Made by a program: the position numbers and the translations under genes
The notes under the pieces: generated by a model
The model's input: the letters and a program-made list of their open reading frames with translations, nothing else
Told to the model about the DNA's origin: nothing
Databases searched by the model: none
Source: an uncultured Clostridium sp.
GTDB taxonomy: Bacteria; Bacillota; Clostridia; Lachnospirales; Lachnospiraceae
Length of the DNA: 9,275 bases
NCBI GenBank assembly: GCA_900551135.1
Contig: URUX01000095.1
Location: 1-9,275 of the forward strand
Direction: 5' to 3'
In this document: positions 1 to 6,539 of the stretch, in pieces
How the letters are laid out: each line of letters starts with the position of its first letter
Position numbering within the stretch: the first letter of the stretch is position 1

Positions 1-702
1 AACCTTAAGCGACCACCCAAAGTCCCCATGATAAATCATCTGCCGCGTCATGCCGCCGTCGATGCAGATATTCTCGCCGGTGATGAACCCGGCCTTGTCC
101 GAACAGAGATATAGTACCATATTTGCAATGTCTAACGGATTCCCCACGCGGCCCGCCGGCTGCTGGACGGCATCGGCGCCTTCATACACGGTAAAATCCG
201 TGTCAATCCAGCCCGGAGAAATGGAATTTACCCGGACTTTCCCGGAGAGGCTCACTGCCAGCGCATGGGTCAGCGCCGCAATCCCGCCTTTTGCCGCCGT
301 ATAGCTCTCCGTCTGTGGCTGGCTCATGCGGTCGCGGGACGATGAAATGTTTACGATGGCCGCCCCCGGTGCGAAATGCGGGAGAAACAGCTTCGTCAAG
401 TAAAACGGCGCCGTCACGCCGACCCGCAGCGCGTACTCGAATTCCTCATAGCTGCACGTATCGATGCCTTTCATGAGCGGCAGCGCATTGTTGATGAGAT
501 AATCCACCTTGCCGTACTCCGCAACGACCTTTTCGGCAAAGCGGCGAAGCGTCGCCTCCTCCGCCAGGTCTCCCGTAAAATATTCGTTTGGCCGCTTGTC
601 GATGATGCAGACATCGGCCCCGTTCTTCTTAAATTCCTCCGCCGTCGCTTTCCCGATCCCGTGGGCGCCGCCGGTCACAACAACTGTTTTTCCCCTGAAC
701 AT
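1..702 (-). CDS. Short-chain dehydrogenase/reductase (SDR), C-terminal end cut by window edge
   Basis: This is a classical-type SDR oxidoreductase, 234 codons visible with no stop before the left edge. The start ATG at 702 has a strong GAGGAGG ribosome site at 711-717, 8 nt away. Near the N-terminus is the Rossmann nucleotide motif TGGAHGIG (residues 10-17). An Asp at residue 35, at the end of the second strand, usually favours NAD(H) over NADP(H). NNA is at 71-73, Ser121 in NISSS, and the catalytic YTAAK has Tyr134 and Lys138. SPGWIDT (162-168) and the C-terminal ITGENICIDGG (207-217) are also SDR hallmarks. The family is normally about 240-260 residues, so little is missing. Two oddities are seen: NNAG reads NNAL, and the helix-4 Asn of the usual N-S-Y-K tetrad aligns by eye with Gly95. 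The substrate cannot be told. Its base composition is visibly GC-richer than the rhamnose genes. Confidence 0.9.
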   Translation of the reverse strand, partial: MFRGKTVVVTGGAHGIGKATAEEFKKNGADVCIIDKRPNEYFTGDLAEEATLRRFAEKVVAEYGKVDYLINNALPLMKGIDTCSYEEFEYALRVGVTAPFYLTKLFLPHFAPGAAIVNISSSRDRMSQPQTESYTAAKGGIAALTHALAVSLSGKVRVNSISPGWIDTDFTVYEGADAVQQPAGRVGNPLDIANMVLYLCSDKAGFITGENICIDGGMTRQMIYHGDFGWSLKV

Positions 703-728
703 AACCGTGTCCTCCTCGTTTTCTTTCT

Positions 729-737
729 ATCATACCA
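729..737 (-). promoter_or_regulatory. Candidate extended -10 promoter of the SDR gene
   Basis: Read on the minus strand this is TGGTATGAT, an extended -10 (TGn plus TATGAT). A start of transcription near 722 would give a leader of about 20 nt carrying the GAGGAGG ribosome site. No convincing -35 lies 16-18 nt upstream, which extended -10 promoters can tolerate. The same 9-bp word, as TGATATAAT and TGGTATAAT, occurs at 841-849 and 952-960 at the corresponding place in each copy of the neighbouring repeat, so it may belong to the repeat rather than to the gene. Confidence 0.45.
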
Positions 738-738
738 T

Positions 739-961
739 GTCCGCTCCGCGCCCATGGGGCCTCCGGCGGATTTTAGCGCCCGGATTTCCGCGGCAGGCGC
801 GGAAACCGGTATGCGCAGGTATAATGCCCGCTATGCGGTCATTATATCACGTCCGCTCCGCGGCCATGAGCCTCCGGCGGAACTTAGCGCCCGGATTTCC
901 GCGGTGAACGCGGAAACCGGCATGCGCAGGTATAATAACCGCTATGCGGTTATTATACCAT
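739..961. repeat. Tandem pair of about 112-bp structured repeat units
   Basis: Copy 1 is 739-850 and copy 2 is 851-961. By eye they differ by about 14 substitutions and one 1-bp gap. Each unit has two hairpins. Hairpin A has arms ccgg-a-tttccgcg and cgcggaaaccgg (copy 1 780-792/798-809; copy 2 891-903/909-920), with the single a bulged and a 5-nt loop. Hairpin B is an AT-ended stem around the loop tat (copy 1 818-831/835-848; copy 2 929-942/946-959). In copy 2 it is a perfect 14-bp stem. The four changes at hairpin A fall in its loop, and in hairpin B a G-C pair (826/840) becomes A-T (937/951), so the folds are kept. The 10 bp just before copy 1 (729-738) match the tail of each copy, suggesting a third partial unit. 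It fills the gap between uvrA and the SDR gene. I do not recognise the family. Confidence 0.85.
929..959 (-). other. Perfect 14-bp hairpin just downstream of the uvrA stop
   Basis: The arms are 929-942 and 946-959 with a 3-nt loop. The hairpin begins 7 nt past the uvrA stop codon on the minus strand. It could stabilise the 3' end of the uvrA message or pause polymerase. No U-tract follows it (the next bases on the minus strand are TGCGC), so it is not a standard intrinsic terminator. It is part of repeat copy 2. No other terminator for uvrA was seen in 703-966. Confidence 0.5.
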
Positions 962-966
962 ACCCT

Positions 967-3798
967 TTACTTCTTTTCCAAATATTTCTTCACATATCTT
1001 CCTGTATAGGACACCGGATTTTCTGCAATCTCCTCCGGCGTTCCTTTGGCGATGACCGTGCCGCCGCGGTCGCCGCCCTCAGGGCCAATGTCGATGATAT
1101 AATCCGCCGTTTTAATCACATCCAGATTGTGTTCAATGACAACTACGGTATTTCCTCCATCGGAAAGCCGGCGGAGAATCTCGATCAGTTTATGAACGTC
1201 TGCAAAATGAAGGCCTGTCGTAGGCTCGTCCAAAATATAAATGGTTCTGCCCGTCCCCCGCTTACTAAGCTCTGTAGCCAGTTTAATTCTCTGAGCCTCG
1301 CCTCCTGAAAGTTCGGTAGACGGCTGACCCAAACGGATGTAAGACAGTCCTACATCATAAAGGGTCTGAATCTTTCTGGCAATGGTTGGCACATTTTCAA
1401 AAAACTTTAACGCCTCTTCCACAGTCATATTGAGGACGTCATAAATACTTTTTCCCTTATATTTTACCTCTAATGTCTCTCGATTATACCGCTTGCCGCC
1501 GCATACTTCACAAGGTACGTAAACGTCTGGAAGGAAATGCATCTCGATTTTAATAATGCCGTCCCCACCACAGGCCTCGCACCGTCCGCCCTTTACGTTA
1601 AAGCTGAAACGCCCCTTGGAATATCCTTTTGCCTTGGCATCTGTAGTGGATGCAAACAAGTCTCGGATCAAGTCAAAAGCGCCAGTATAGGTCGCTGGAT
1701 TGGATCTGGGAGTACGGCCAATTGGCGACTGGTCAATGGCAATAATCTTATCCAGATTCTCTGCTCCTTCTATTTTGTCATGCTTTCCAGGAATCGTTCT
1801 GGCACGATTTAGCTTTTTTGCCAGAGCCTTATATAAAATTTCATTGACCAGGGAAGACTTACCGGAACCGGACACGCCGGTAACGCAGGTCATCACTCCA
1901 AGAGGAATGTTAACATCAATATTTTTTAAATTGTTCTCCCTGGCTCCCCGAATGGTCAGCCAGTTAGAAGGTTTTCTCCGTTCAGAAGGAACCGGAATCC
2001 GGATTCTTCCGCTTAAGTAGGCACCGGTTATGGAGTCTTTGCATCTCATAATCTGATTGGCAGTACCAGTAGCCACTACCTGTCCTCCGTGTTCTCCTGC
2101 TCCTGGCCCGATATCTACAATAAAATCAGCGGCCCGCATGGTATCCTCATCATGCTCTACTACCAGCACGCTGTTGCCCAAATCCCGCAGGTGAAGCAGC
2201 GTCTGAAGAAGTTTGTCATTGTCTCTCTGGTGGAGACCAATGCTGGGTTCATCCAGAATGTAAGCCACTCCCACTAATCCGGAACCAATCTGGGTCGCCA
2301 GGCGGATTCTCTGAGCCTCGCCTCCTGAAAGAGTTCCTGTCGCCCTGGACATAGACAGATAGTCCAGTCCCACATCTATCAAAAACGTAACCCGAGCACG
2401 AATTTCCTTTAAAATCTGGGCTCCAATGGCTTCCTGCATGGGAGTGAGCGTCAGTCCATCCAGAAAATCCCGGAATTTTGTAATCGACATATTAGTGGCT
2501 TCAGATATATTCTTATCTCCCACAGTAACGGCTAAAGACTCCTTTTTCAGCCGTTGTCCTTTACAGGCTGGACAGGGCGTAATCCGCATAAAGGTCTCAT
2601 ATTCTGCCTTAGAGGATTCCGAAAAAGTCTCTCTGTAGCGGCGGGCTACGTTATTGATCAGGCCTTCAAACGCCACATCATAAACGCCTTCGCCTCTCTG
2701 CCCCTTATAGCGCACTTTAACCTCTCTGCCTCCGGTGCCGTGGATAATAATATCCTGAATTCCTTTCGGATACTGTTCAAATGGGGTATCCAGGCTAAAA
2801 TGGTATTCTTCTGAAAGGGCGTCTAAAATAGCCCTGGTAAAGCTTCCTTTATCGGTACAGGACTGCCAGCCAAGGACTACAATGGCTCCTTCTAAAATGC
2901 TCAGGGATTTGTCTGGAATCATCAAATCTTCATCAAATTCCATTTTATATCCCAGACCAAAACAATCCGGACAGGCGCCAAATGGATTGTTAAACGAAAA
3001 GCTTCTGGGTTCTACCTCTTCAATACTGATTCCACAGTCCGGACAGGCAAAACTTAAACTGAAGTTTATTGGTTCTCCATCAATCACATCTACAATCATC
3101 AATCCGTCTGACAACGCCATAACCGATTCTATGGAATCCGTCATTCTCTTCTCAATGCCTTCCCGAATAGCCAGACGATCCACTACGATTTCGATGTTAT
3201 GCTTAATATTTTTCTCCAGTTTAATTTCCTCTGACAGTTCATAAAGATTCCCGTCAATACGGACACGGACATAGCCGCTTTTTCTGGCACTTTCTAAAAC
3301 CTTGACATGTTCTCCCTTTCTTCCTCTCACCACTGGGGCCAGAAGCTGAATCTTCGTCCGTTCCGGAAGAGCCATCAGCTGATCCACCATCTGATCAACG
3401 GTCTGCCTGCGAATCTCCTTTCCGCACTTCGGACAATGGGGAATCCCGATACGGGCATATAAAAGACGCATATAGTCATAAATCTCTGTCACCGTACCTA
3501 CTGTAGAACGGGGATTTCGGTTGGTAGACTTCTGGTCAATGGAAATGGCTGGAGACAGTCCTTCTATGCTTTCTACATCCGGCTTTTCCATCTGCCCCAA
3601 AAACTGTCTGGCATAAGAGGACAAAGACTCCATATACCGCCTCTGCCCCTCTGCGTAAATCGTATCAAAGGCCAGTGAAGACTTACCGGAGCCGGAAAGT
3701 CCGGTCAACACGACCAGTTCATTGCGGGGAATATTCAGGGAAATGTTTTTCAGATTGTGCTCATTGGCTCCCCGAATCTTAATGTACTGTTTTGCCAT
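967..3798 (-). CDS. uvrA: UvrA, excinuclease ABC subunit A
   Basis: UvrA is the damage-sensing ATPase of nucleotide excision repair. In the cytoplasm it dimerises, loads UvrB at distorted DNA, and UvrBC then incises. The 943-residue length is typical and both ends are intact. Two ABC modules are present. The first has Walker A GLSGSGKSS (33-41), signature LSGGEAQR (490-497) and Walker B YILDEPS (513-519). The second has GVSGSGKSS (641-649), LSGGEAQR (830-837) and YILDEPT (854-860). Zinc-type CxxC pairs are at 252/255 with 276/279, and 740/743 with 763/766. Further CxxC pairs are at 122/125 and 409/412. The ATG at 3798 has GAAGGAG 8 nt upstream. No uvrB lies directly upstream in the window, although the uvrBA order is common in Firmicutes. 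A promoter and a LexA box precede it, so it is probably transcribed alone and induced by DNA damage. Confidence 0.98.
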   Translation of the reverse strand: MAKQYIKIRGANEHNLKNISLNIPRNELVVLTGLSGSGKSSLAFDTIYAEGQRRYMESLSSYARQFLGQMEKPDVESIEGLSPAISIDQKSTNRNPRSTVGTVTEIYDYMRLLYARIGIPHCPKCGKEIRRQTVDQMVDQLMALPERTKIQLLAPVVRGRKGEHVKVLESARKSGYVRVRIDGNLYELSEEIKLEKNIKHNIEIVVDRLAIREGIEKRMTDSIESVMALSDGLMIVDVIDGEPINFSLSFACPDCGISIEEVEPRSFSFNNPFGACPDCFGLGYKMEFDEDLMIPDKSLSILEGAIVVLGWQSCTDKGSFTRAILDALSEEYHFSLDTPFEQYPKGIQDIIIHGTGGREVKVRYKGQRGEGVYDVAFEGLINNVARRYRETFSESSKAEYETFMRITPCPACKGQRLKKESLAVTVGDKNISEATNMSITKFRDFLDGLTLTPMQEAIGAQILKEIRARVTFLIDVGLDYLSMSRATGTLSGGEAQRIRLATQIGSGLVGVAYILDEPSIGLHQRDNDKLLQTLLHLRDLGNSVLVVEHDEDTMRAADFIVDIGPGAGEHGGQVVATGTANQIMRCKDSITGAYLSGRIRIPVPSERRKPSNWLTIRGARENNLKNIDVNIPLGVMTCVTGVSGSGKSSLVNEILYKALAKKLNRARTIPGKHDKIEGAENLDKIIAIDQSPIGRTPRSNPATYTGAFDLIRDLFASTTDAKAKGYSKGRFSFNVKGGRCEACGGDGIIKIEMHFLPDVYVPCEVCGGKRYNRETLEVKYKGKSIYDVLNMTVEEALKFFENVPTIARKIQTLYDVGLSYIRLGQPSTELSGGEAQRIKLATELSKRGTGRTIYILDEPTTGLHFADVHKLIEILRRLSDGGNTVVVIEHNLDVIKTADYIIDIGPEGGDRGGTVIAKGTPEEIAENPVSYTGRYVKKYLEKK

Positions 3799-3840
3799 GG
3801 CAAATACTCCTTCTCTGTATATCAGGTACTACGTTCTCTA

Positions 3841-3869
3841 ATTTTACCATAAGACCAGTAAATATTCAA
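3841..3869 (-). promoter_or_regulatory. uvrA promoter (sigma-A type)
   Basis: On the minus strand TTGAAT (3869-3864) and TAAAAT (3846-3841) are separated by 17 bp. The bases before the -10 read TGG, giving an extended -10 (TGGTAAAAT). A start near 3834 would leave a leader of about 35 nt to the ATG at 3798. It lies next to the LexA box, which supports both calls. Confidence 0.75.
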
Positions 3870-3877
3870 CCAAAAAT

Positions 3878-3891
3878 CGAACAAATGTTTA
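3878..3891. promoter_or_regulatory. LexA (DinR-type) SOS box upstream of uvrA
   Basis: The sequence CGAACAAATGTTTA matches 13 of 14 positions of the Gram-positive LexA consensus CGAACRNRYGTTYC; only the last base differs. It sits 8 bp upstream of the uvrA -35 element, where bound LexA could block polymerase. LexA control of uvrBA is established in Bacillus subtilis. Occupancy here is inferred from sequence only. Confidence 0.75.
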
Positions 3892-3897
3892 CTCAAG

Positions 3898-3948
3898 CAT
3901 AACAGTTCGCTATAAGTGGGCAAGAAGATGCACGGCTGAACTGTTTAC
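3898..3948. repeat. Degenerate short copy of a palindromic intergenic element
   Basis: The arms aacagttc (3901-3908) and gaactgtt (3938-3945) are perfect 8-bp inverted repeats. Inside is CAAGAAGATGC (3921-3931), followed by CTGAAC. The same order of words occurs at 8118-8128 and 8135-8140 in the larger element upstream of the AraC gene, in the same orientation. This copy lacks the two internal hairpins, so it looks like an internally deleted relict. It encodes no protein. Confidence 0.55.
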
Positions 3949-3989
3949 CCTCAAATATTTTCCTGCTTGCCTTCCCATAGCTCAGATCC

Positions 3990-4039
3990 AAAAAAATCCG
4001 ACGGTTCTCAATCAAACTTTTGTTTAAGAACCATCGGAT
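3990..4039 (-). terminator. Intrinsic terminator of the rhamnose operon
   Basis: On the minus strand a stem forms between 4039-4027 and 4008-3996, about 13 bp with one G-U pair. It is followed at once by a run of seven T (3996-3990). The loop can pair further within itself. It starts 37 nt past the rhaM stop codon. The G-U pair would be a mismatch on the plus strand, so the structure favours minus-strand transcripts. It separates the rhamnose operon from uvrA. Confidence 0.88.
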
Positions 4040-4076
4040 CTTTTACATCACTTTCGTAATTTATCCGTTTTTCTGA

Positions 4077-4391
4077 TTAATCTAAATGAAATACTGGTGT
4101 TAAATCTACGGATACCGGACTGTTATCTTCATTGGTTTCCATAATATCTGCCATGAAATCCCACCATTTCCGGTTGATCTCCGTATCTGCAGACCTGGCC
4201 CAGAGTTCTTCGTCTTCTACTTCAATGTAGCCGTACAGCACATGAGTCTCTCTGTCCAGATAGATGGAATAATTATGACCGCCATACTGATGAATCATTT
4301 CTTTCATTTCCGGCCACAGCAGATTATGGCGGCGCTCATATTCCTCTTCCATTCCTGGATATAAAAACATCTTAAAGGCTTTTCTCACCAT
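4077..4391 (-). CDS. rhaM: L-rhamnose mutarotase
   Basis: RhaM interconverts the alpha and beta anomers of L-rhamnose in the cytoplasm, supplying the form used by the isomerase. The 104-residue length equals that of the Escherichia coli enzyme. Family landmarks are at the expected places: MVRKAF at the start, YERRHN with His22, HNYSIYLD with Tyr41, KWWDFM with Trp76 and Trp77, and DNSPVS near the end. The ATG at 4391 is preceded by AGGAGG at 6 nt, and this site overlaps the rhaD stop codon. The gap to rhaD is only 10 nt, so translation is probably coupled. It is the last gene of the operon, before the terminator at 3990-4039. Confidence 0.96.
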   Translation of the reverse strand: MVRKAFKMFLYPGMEEEYERRHNLLWPEMKEMIHQYGGHNYSIYLDRETHVLYGYIEVEDEELWARSADTEINRKWWDFMADIMETNEDNSPVSVDLTPVFHLD

Positions 4392-4401
4392 GCTGCGCCT
4401 C

Positions 4402-5226
4402 CTATTTCTCGTATAAAAACTTTTCCGGAAGAGTCACCTTAAAATCTTTTGCCAAATCCCGGAAATCCTGCGGGGTAATAGTCTGAAGCTTATTTGGCTG
4501 CATAGACAGCATTTTTACTAAAATCTCTGCGGATTTTTCTACAGTATGCATTAAGCCAAAAGTCAGATCAAAGTCCTCTCCTGCTGCAAACATGCCGTGG
4601 TGAGCCCAGATAGCTACATCATACTGCTTCATTAATTCACTGGTCGCCACTGCAATATCACGTCCTCCAGGAACCATCCACGGTACTACTCCGATTCCAG
4701 ATGGGAATACAACTGGACATTCTGTAGCCATTTCCCATAACTCTCTGGTAAATACCTCGTCTTTTAATGGAAGCACAAAGGTAAGAGCAATGACATTGGT
4801 GGTATGTGCATGGTAAATGACACGGTATTTGCCGTCTGTTGCCAGCATTTTTACTTCATGGTTCATTAAATGGGAAGGAAGTTCACTGGTAGGTCTTCCG
4901 CCATTTACCAGTCCCCAGACGATTCTGTAGTTTTCTCCCTTTTCATCCAGTTCAATCATACAGATAGAATCTTCCGGCTTAATGATAACATTGCGGAAAT
5001 ACTTGCCGCTTCCGGTTACCAGGAAATACTCTCCTGCCAGCTTCGGAACAGAAGTTCCAATTGGCTGCCACTCTTTTGGTTCCAGGTTTTCCCGAACCTC
5101 TTCTACTTCTTCTTTCTTTACCCGATAAGATAAATTTCCGCCATTTCTCTCATGCCATCCCTGTTCCCAGCCGTCATTGGCCATGCGGATAAATCCCTGT
5201 ACAAATTCTGCATCTAAAAATCTCAT
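4402..5226 (-). CDS. rhaD: Rhamnulose-1-phosphate aldolase
   Basis: A class II, zinc-dependent aldolase that splits L-rhamnulose-1-phosphate to dihydroxyacetone phosphate and L-lactaldehyde. I chose the ATG at 5226, which gives 274 residues, the E. coli length. A TTG at 5238 would add four residues, but the AAAGGA ribosome site directly abuts that codon, whereas it lies 12 nt from the ATG with a second GGGA at 6 nt. Visible features are RNGGNLS (27-33), the phosphate-binding TGSGK (71-75), SELPSH with the likely catalytic Glu115, zinc ligands His139 and His141 in YHAH, and His210 in WAHHG. These match the E. coli residues at an offset of two. The gap to rhaA is 36 nt and to rhaM 10 nt. Confidence 0.96.
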   Translation of the reverse strand: MRFLDAEFVQGFIRMANDGWEQGWHERNGGNLSYRVKKEEVEEVRENLEPKEWQPIGTSVPKLAGEYFLVTGSGKYFRNVIIKPEDSICMIELDEKGENYRIVWGLVNGGRPTSELPSHLMNHEVKMLATDGKYRVIYHAHTTNVIALTFVLPLKDEVFTRELWEMATECPVVFPSGIGVVPWMVPGGRDIAVATSELMKQYDVAIWAHHGMFAAGEDFDLTFGLMHTVEKSAEILVKMLSMQPNKLQTITPQDFRDLAKDFKVTLPEKFLYEK

Positions 5227-5262
5227 TTCTGTTCCCAATCCTTTCTCACTGCTGCTTTCTTC

Positions 5263-6522
5263 TTATTTTCGGAACGCTAAAACGTCTTTTTCATACTGCT
5301 CTACTTCCTCAAACCAGCTTTCATCTGCTGTTACGCCGCACTGACGGCAGTATTCATTCCATACATCGCCAAATGGATACATCTTTAACTCTTCCTGCAT
5401 CACCATAAGACGGCTCATCTGGTTTTCATCCTGCATTTTCTTTAACTGCTCATTTGGAGTACAAAGTGCAGATAACAGCGCTTTCTGGAAACTTCTGAAT
5501 CCTACGGTCCATGCACCGATTCGATTAATGCTGGCATCAAAATAGTCCAGGGCAATGTAGACCCGTCCCAAAGCGTCATTACGGACAATTTCTTTTGCAA
5601 TCTCTCTGGTTTCATCATCAAACAGCACGACATGATCGCTGTCCCACCGTACCGGTCTGGTTACATGAAGGGCGATTTCTGGGAAGAAGCACAGCAAAGC
5701 CGGAATTTTATCCGAAACCATTTCTGTTGGATGGTAATGGCCGTTATCCATCAGCGGCAGTACGCCGTCATGAGTTGCTGCAAAAGATAACGCAAATTCT
5801 GCAGAACCTGCTGTATAAGACTCTACTCCAATTCCAAAAACCTTAGACTCTACACAGGGTTTTACCAGATTTTTATCATAAGGCTCTGATAAAATCTGCT
5901 CAATGGAGTCTTTATACCGCATTCTTGGAGTCATACGATCTGCCGGAACATCTTTCAGTCCATCTCCAGTCCAGATATTCATAACGCAGGGAACTCCTGT
6001 TTCCTCTGCAAAATACTGGGAAATCCGGATACATGCCTTTCCGTGGTTAATCCAGAACATTCTGGTTTCTTCATCCGGGCTGGTCAGTGTCAGTCCGTCC
6101 TTTACTTTTTCATGAGAAAAGAAGGTAGGATTAAAATCAATACCCATGTTATGCTTCTTTGCAAACTCTACCCACTTTGCAAAGTGCTTCGGTTCCAGCT
6201 TATCCCGATCTGCTTTTTCTCCATCTTCAAAAACAGCATAGCTGGCATGAATATTTAATTTCTTCTTGCCTGGCATCAGGCTGATGGCTTTTTCCATATC
6301 TGCCATTAATTCTTCTGGAGTTCTGGCCTTTCCAGGATAATTTCCTGTAGTCTGGATTCCTCCGGTCAAAGGACCATCCTGGTCAAATCCCTTTACATCA
6401 TCACCCTGCCAGCAGTGAAGGGAAACTGGAATGGATTTTGCCTTTTCAATGGCTGCATCTGTGTCCACGCCAATGGACTTGTAAAGTTCTCTTGCTGATT
6501 CGTAACGCTCTTGTCTGTTCAT
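5263..6522 (-). CDS. rhaA: L-rhamnose isomerase
   Basis: RhaA converts L-rhamnose to L-rhamnulose in the cytoplasm using divalent metal ions (Mn2+ preferred in the family). The 419-residue length is the same as in E. coli. Metal and catalytic positions are all present: Glu234 (GVESYTAG), Asp259 (LMDNGHYH), His286 (LHVTRPVRWDSDH), Asp294 and Asp296, and Asp326 (ALDYFDAS). From Asp259 onward they sit eight residues before the E. coli numbers, so the middle is slightly shorter and the C-terminus longer. SLHCWQGDD (34-42) is a further family hallmark. The ATG at 6522 follows AAGGAGAAG. It begins 17 nt after the rhaB stop, consistent with one transcript. Confidence 0.98.
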   Translation of the reverse strand: MNRQERYESARELYKSIGVDTDAAIEKAKSIPVSLHCWQGDDVKGFDQDGPLTGGIQTTGNYPGKARTPEELMADMEKAISLMPGKKKLNIHASYAVFEDGEKADRDKLEPKHFAKWVEFAKKHNMGIDFNPTFFSHEKVKDGLTLTSPDEETRMFWINHGKACIRISQYFAEETGVPCVMNIWTGDGLKDVPADRMTPRMRYKDSIEQILSEPYDKNLVKPCVESKVFGIGVESYTAGSAEFALSFAATHDGVLPLMDNGHYHPTEMVSDKIPALLCFFPEIALHVTRPVRWDSDHVVLFDDETREIAKEIVRNDALGRVYIALDYFDASINRIGAWTVGFRSFQKALLSALCTPNEQLKKMQDENQMSRLMVMQEELKMYPFGDVWNEYCRQCGVTADESWFEEVEQYEKDVLAFRK

Positions 6523-6539
6523 TCTTCTTCTCCTTTATC

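Noticed and set aside
675..755. A small minus-strand frame of 26 codons with GGAGG before its ATG, starting in repeat copy 1 and overlapping the SDR start; copy 2 has a matching 6-codon frame from 867
   Set aside because: The downstream frame differs between the copies and the best SDR promoter lies inside it, so it would not be on the main transcript. The GGAGG-ATG spacing of 4 nt is short. Coding value looks incidental.
967..1260. GC-rich stretch in the uvrA 3' end suggesting a mosaic recombination junction
   Set aside because: Only about 60 bases near 1021-1080 are strongly GC-rich, and these encode the Gly/Asp-rich GPEGGDRGGT segment. The next lines fall back to roughly 42-52%, so there is no clear breakpoint.
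376..1308. A long plus-strand open frame of 310 codons across the SDR end, the repeats and the uvrA 3' end
   Set aside because: It is antisense to two clear genes, has no ribosome site or recognisable domain, and its length is explained by GC-rich codons and the duplicated repeat.
5227..5238. TTG start at 5238 for rhaD, adding four residues
   Set aside because: The AAAGGA ribosome site abuts the TTG with no spacer. The ATG at 5226 gives the usual 274-residue length.
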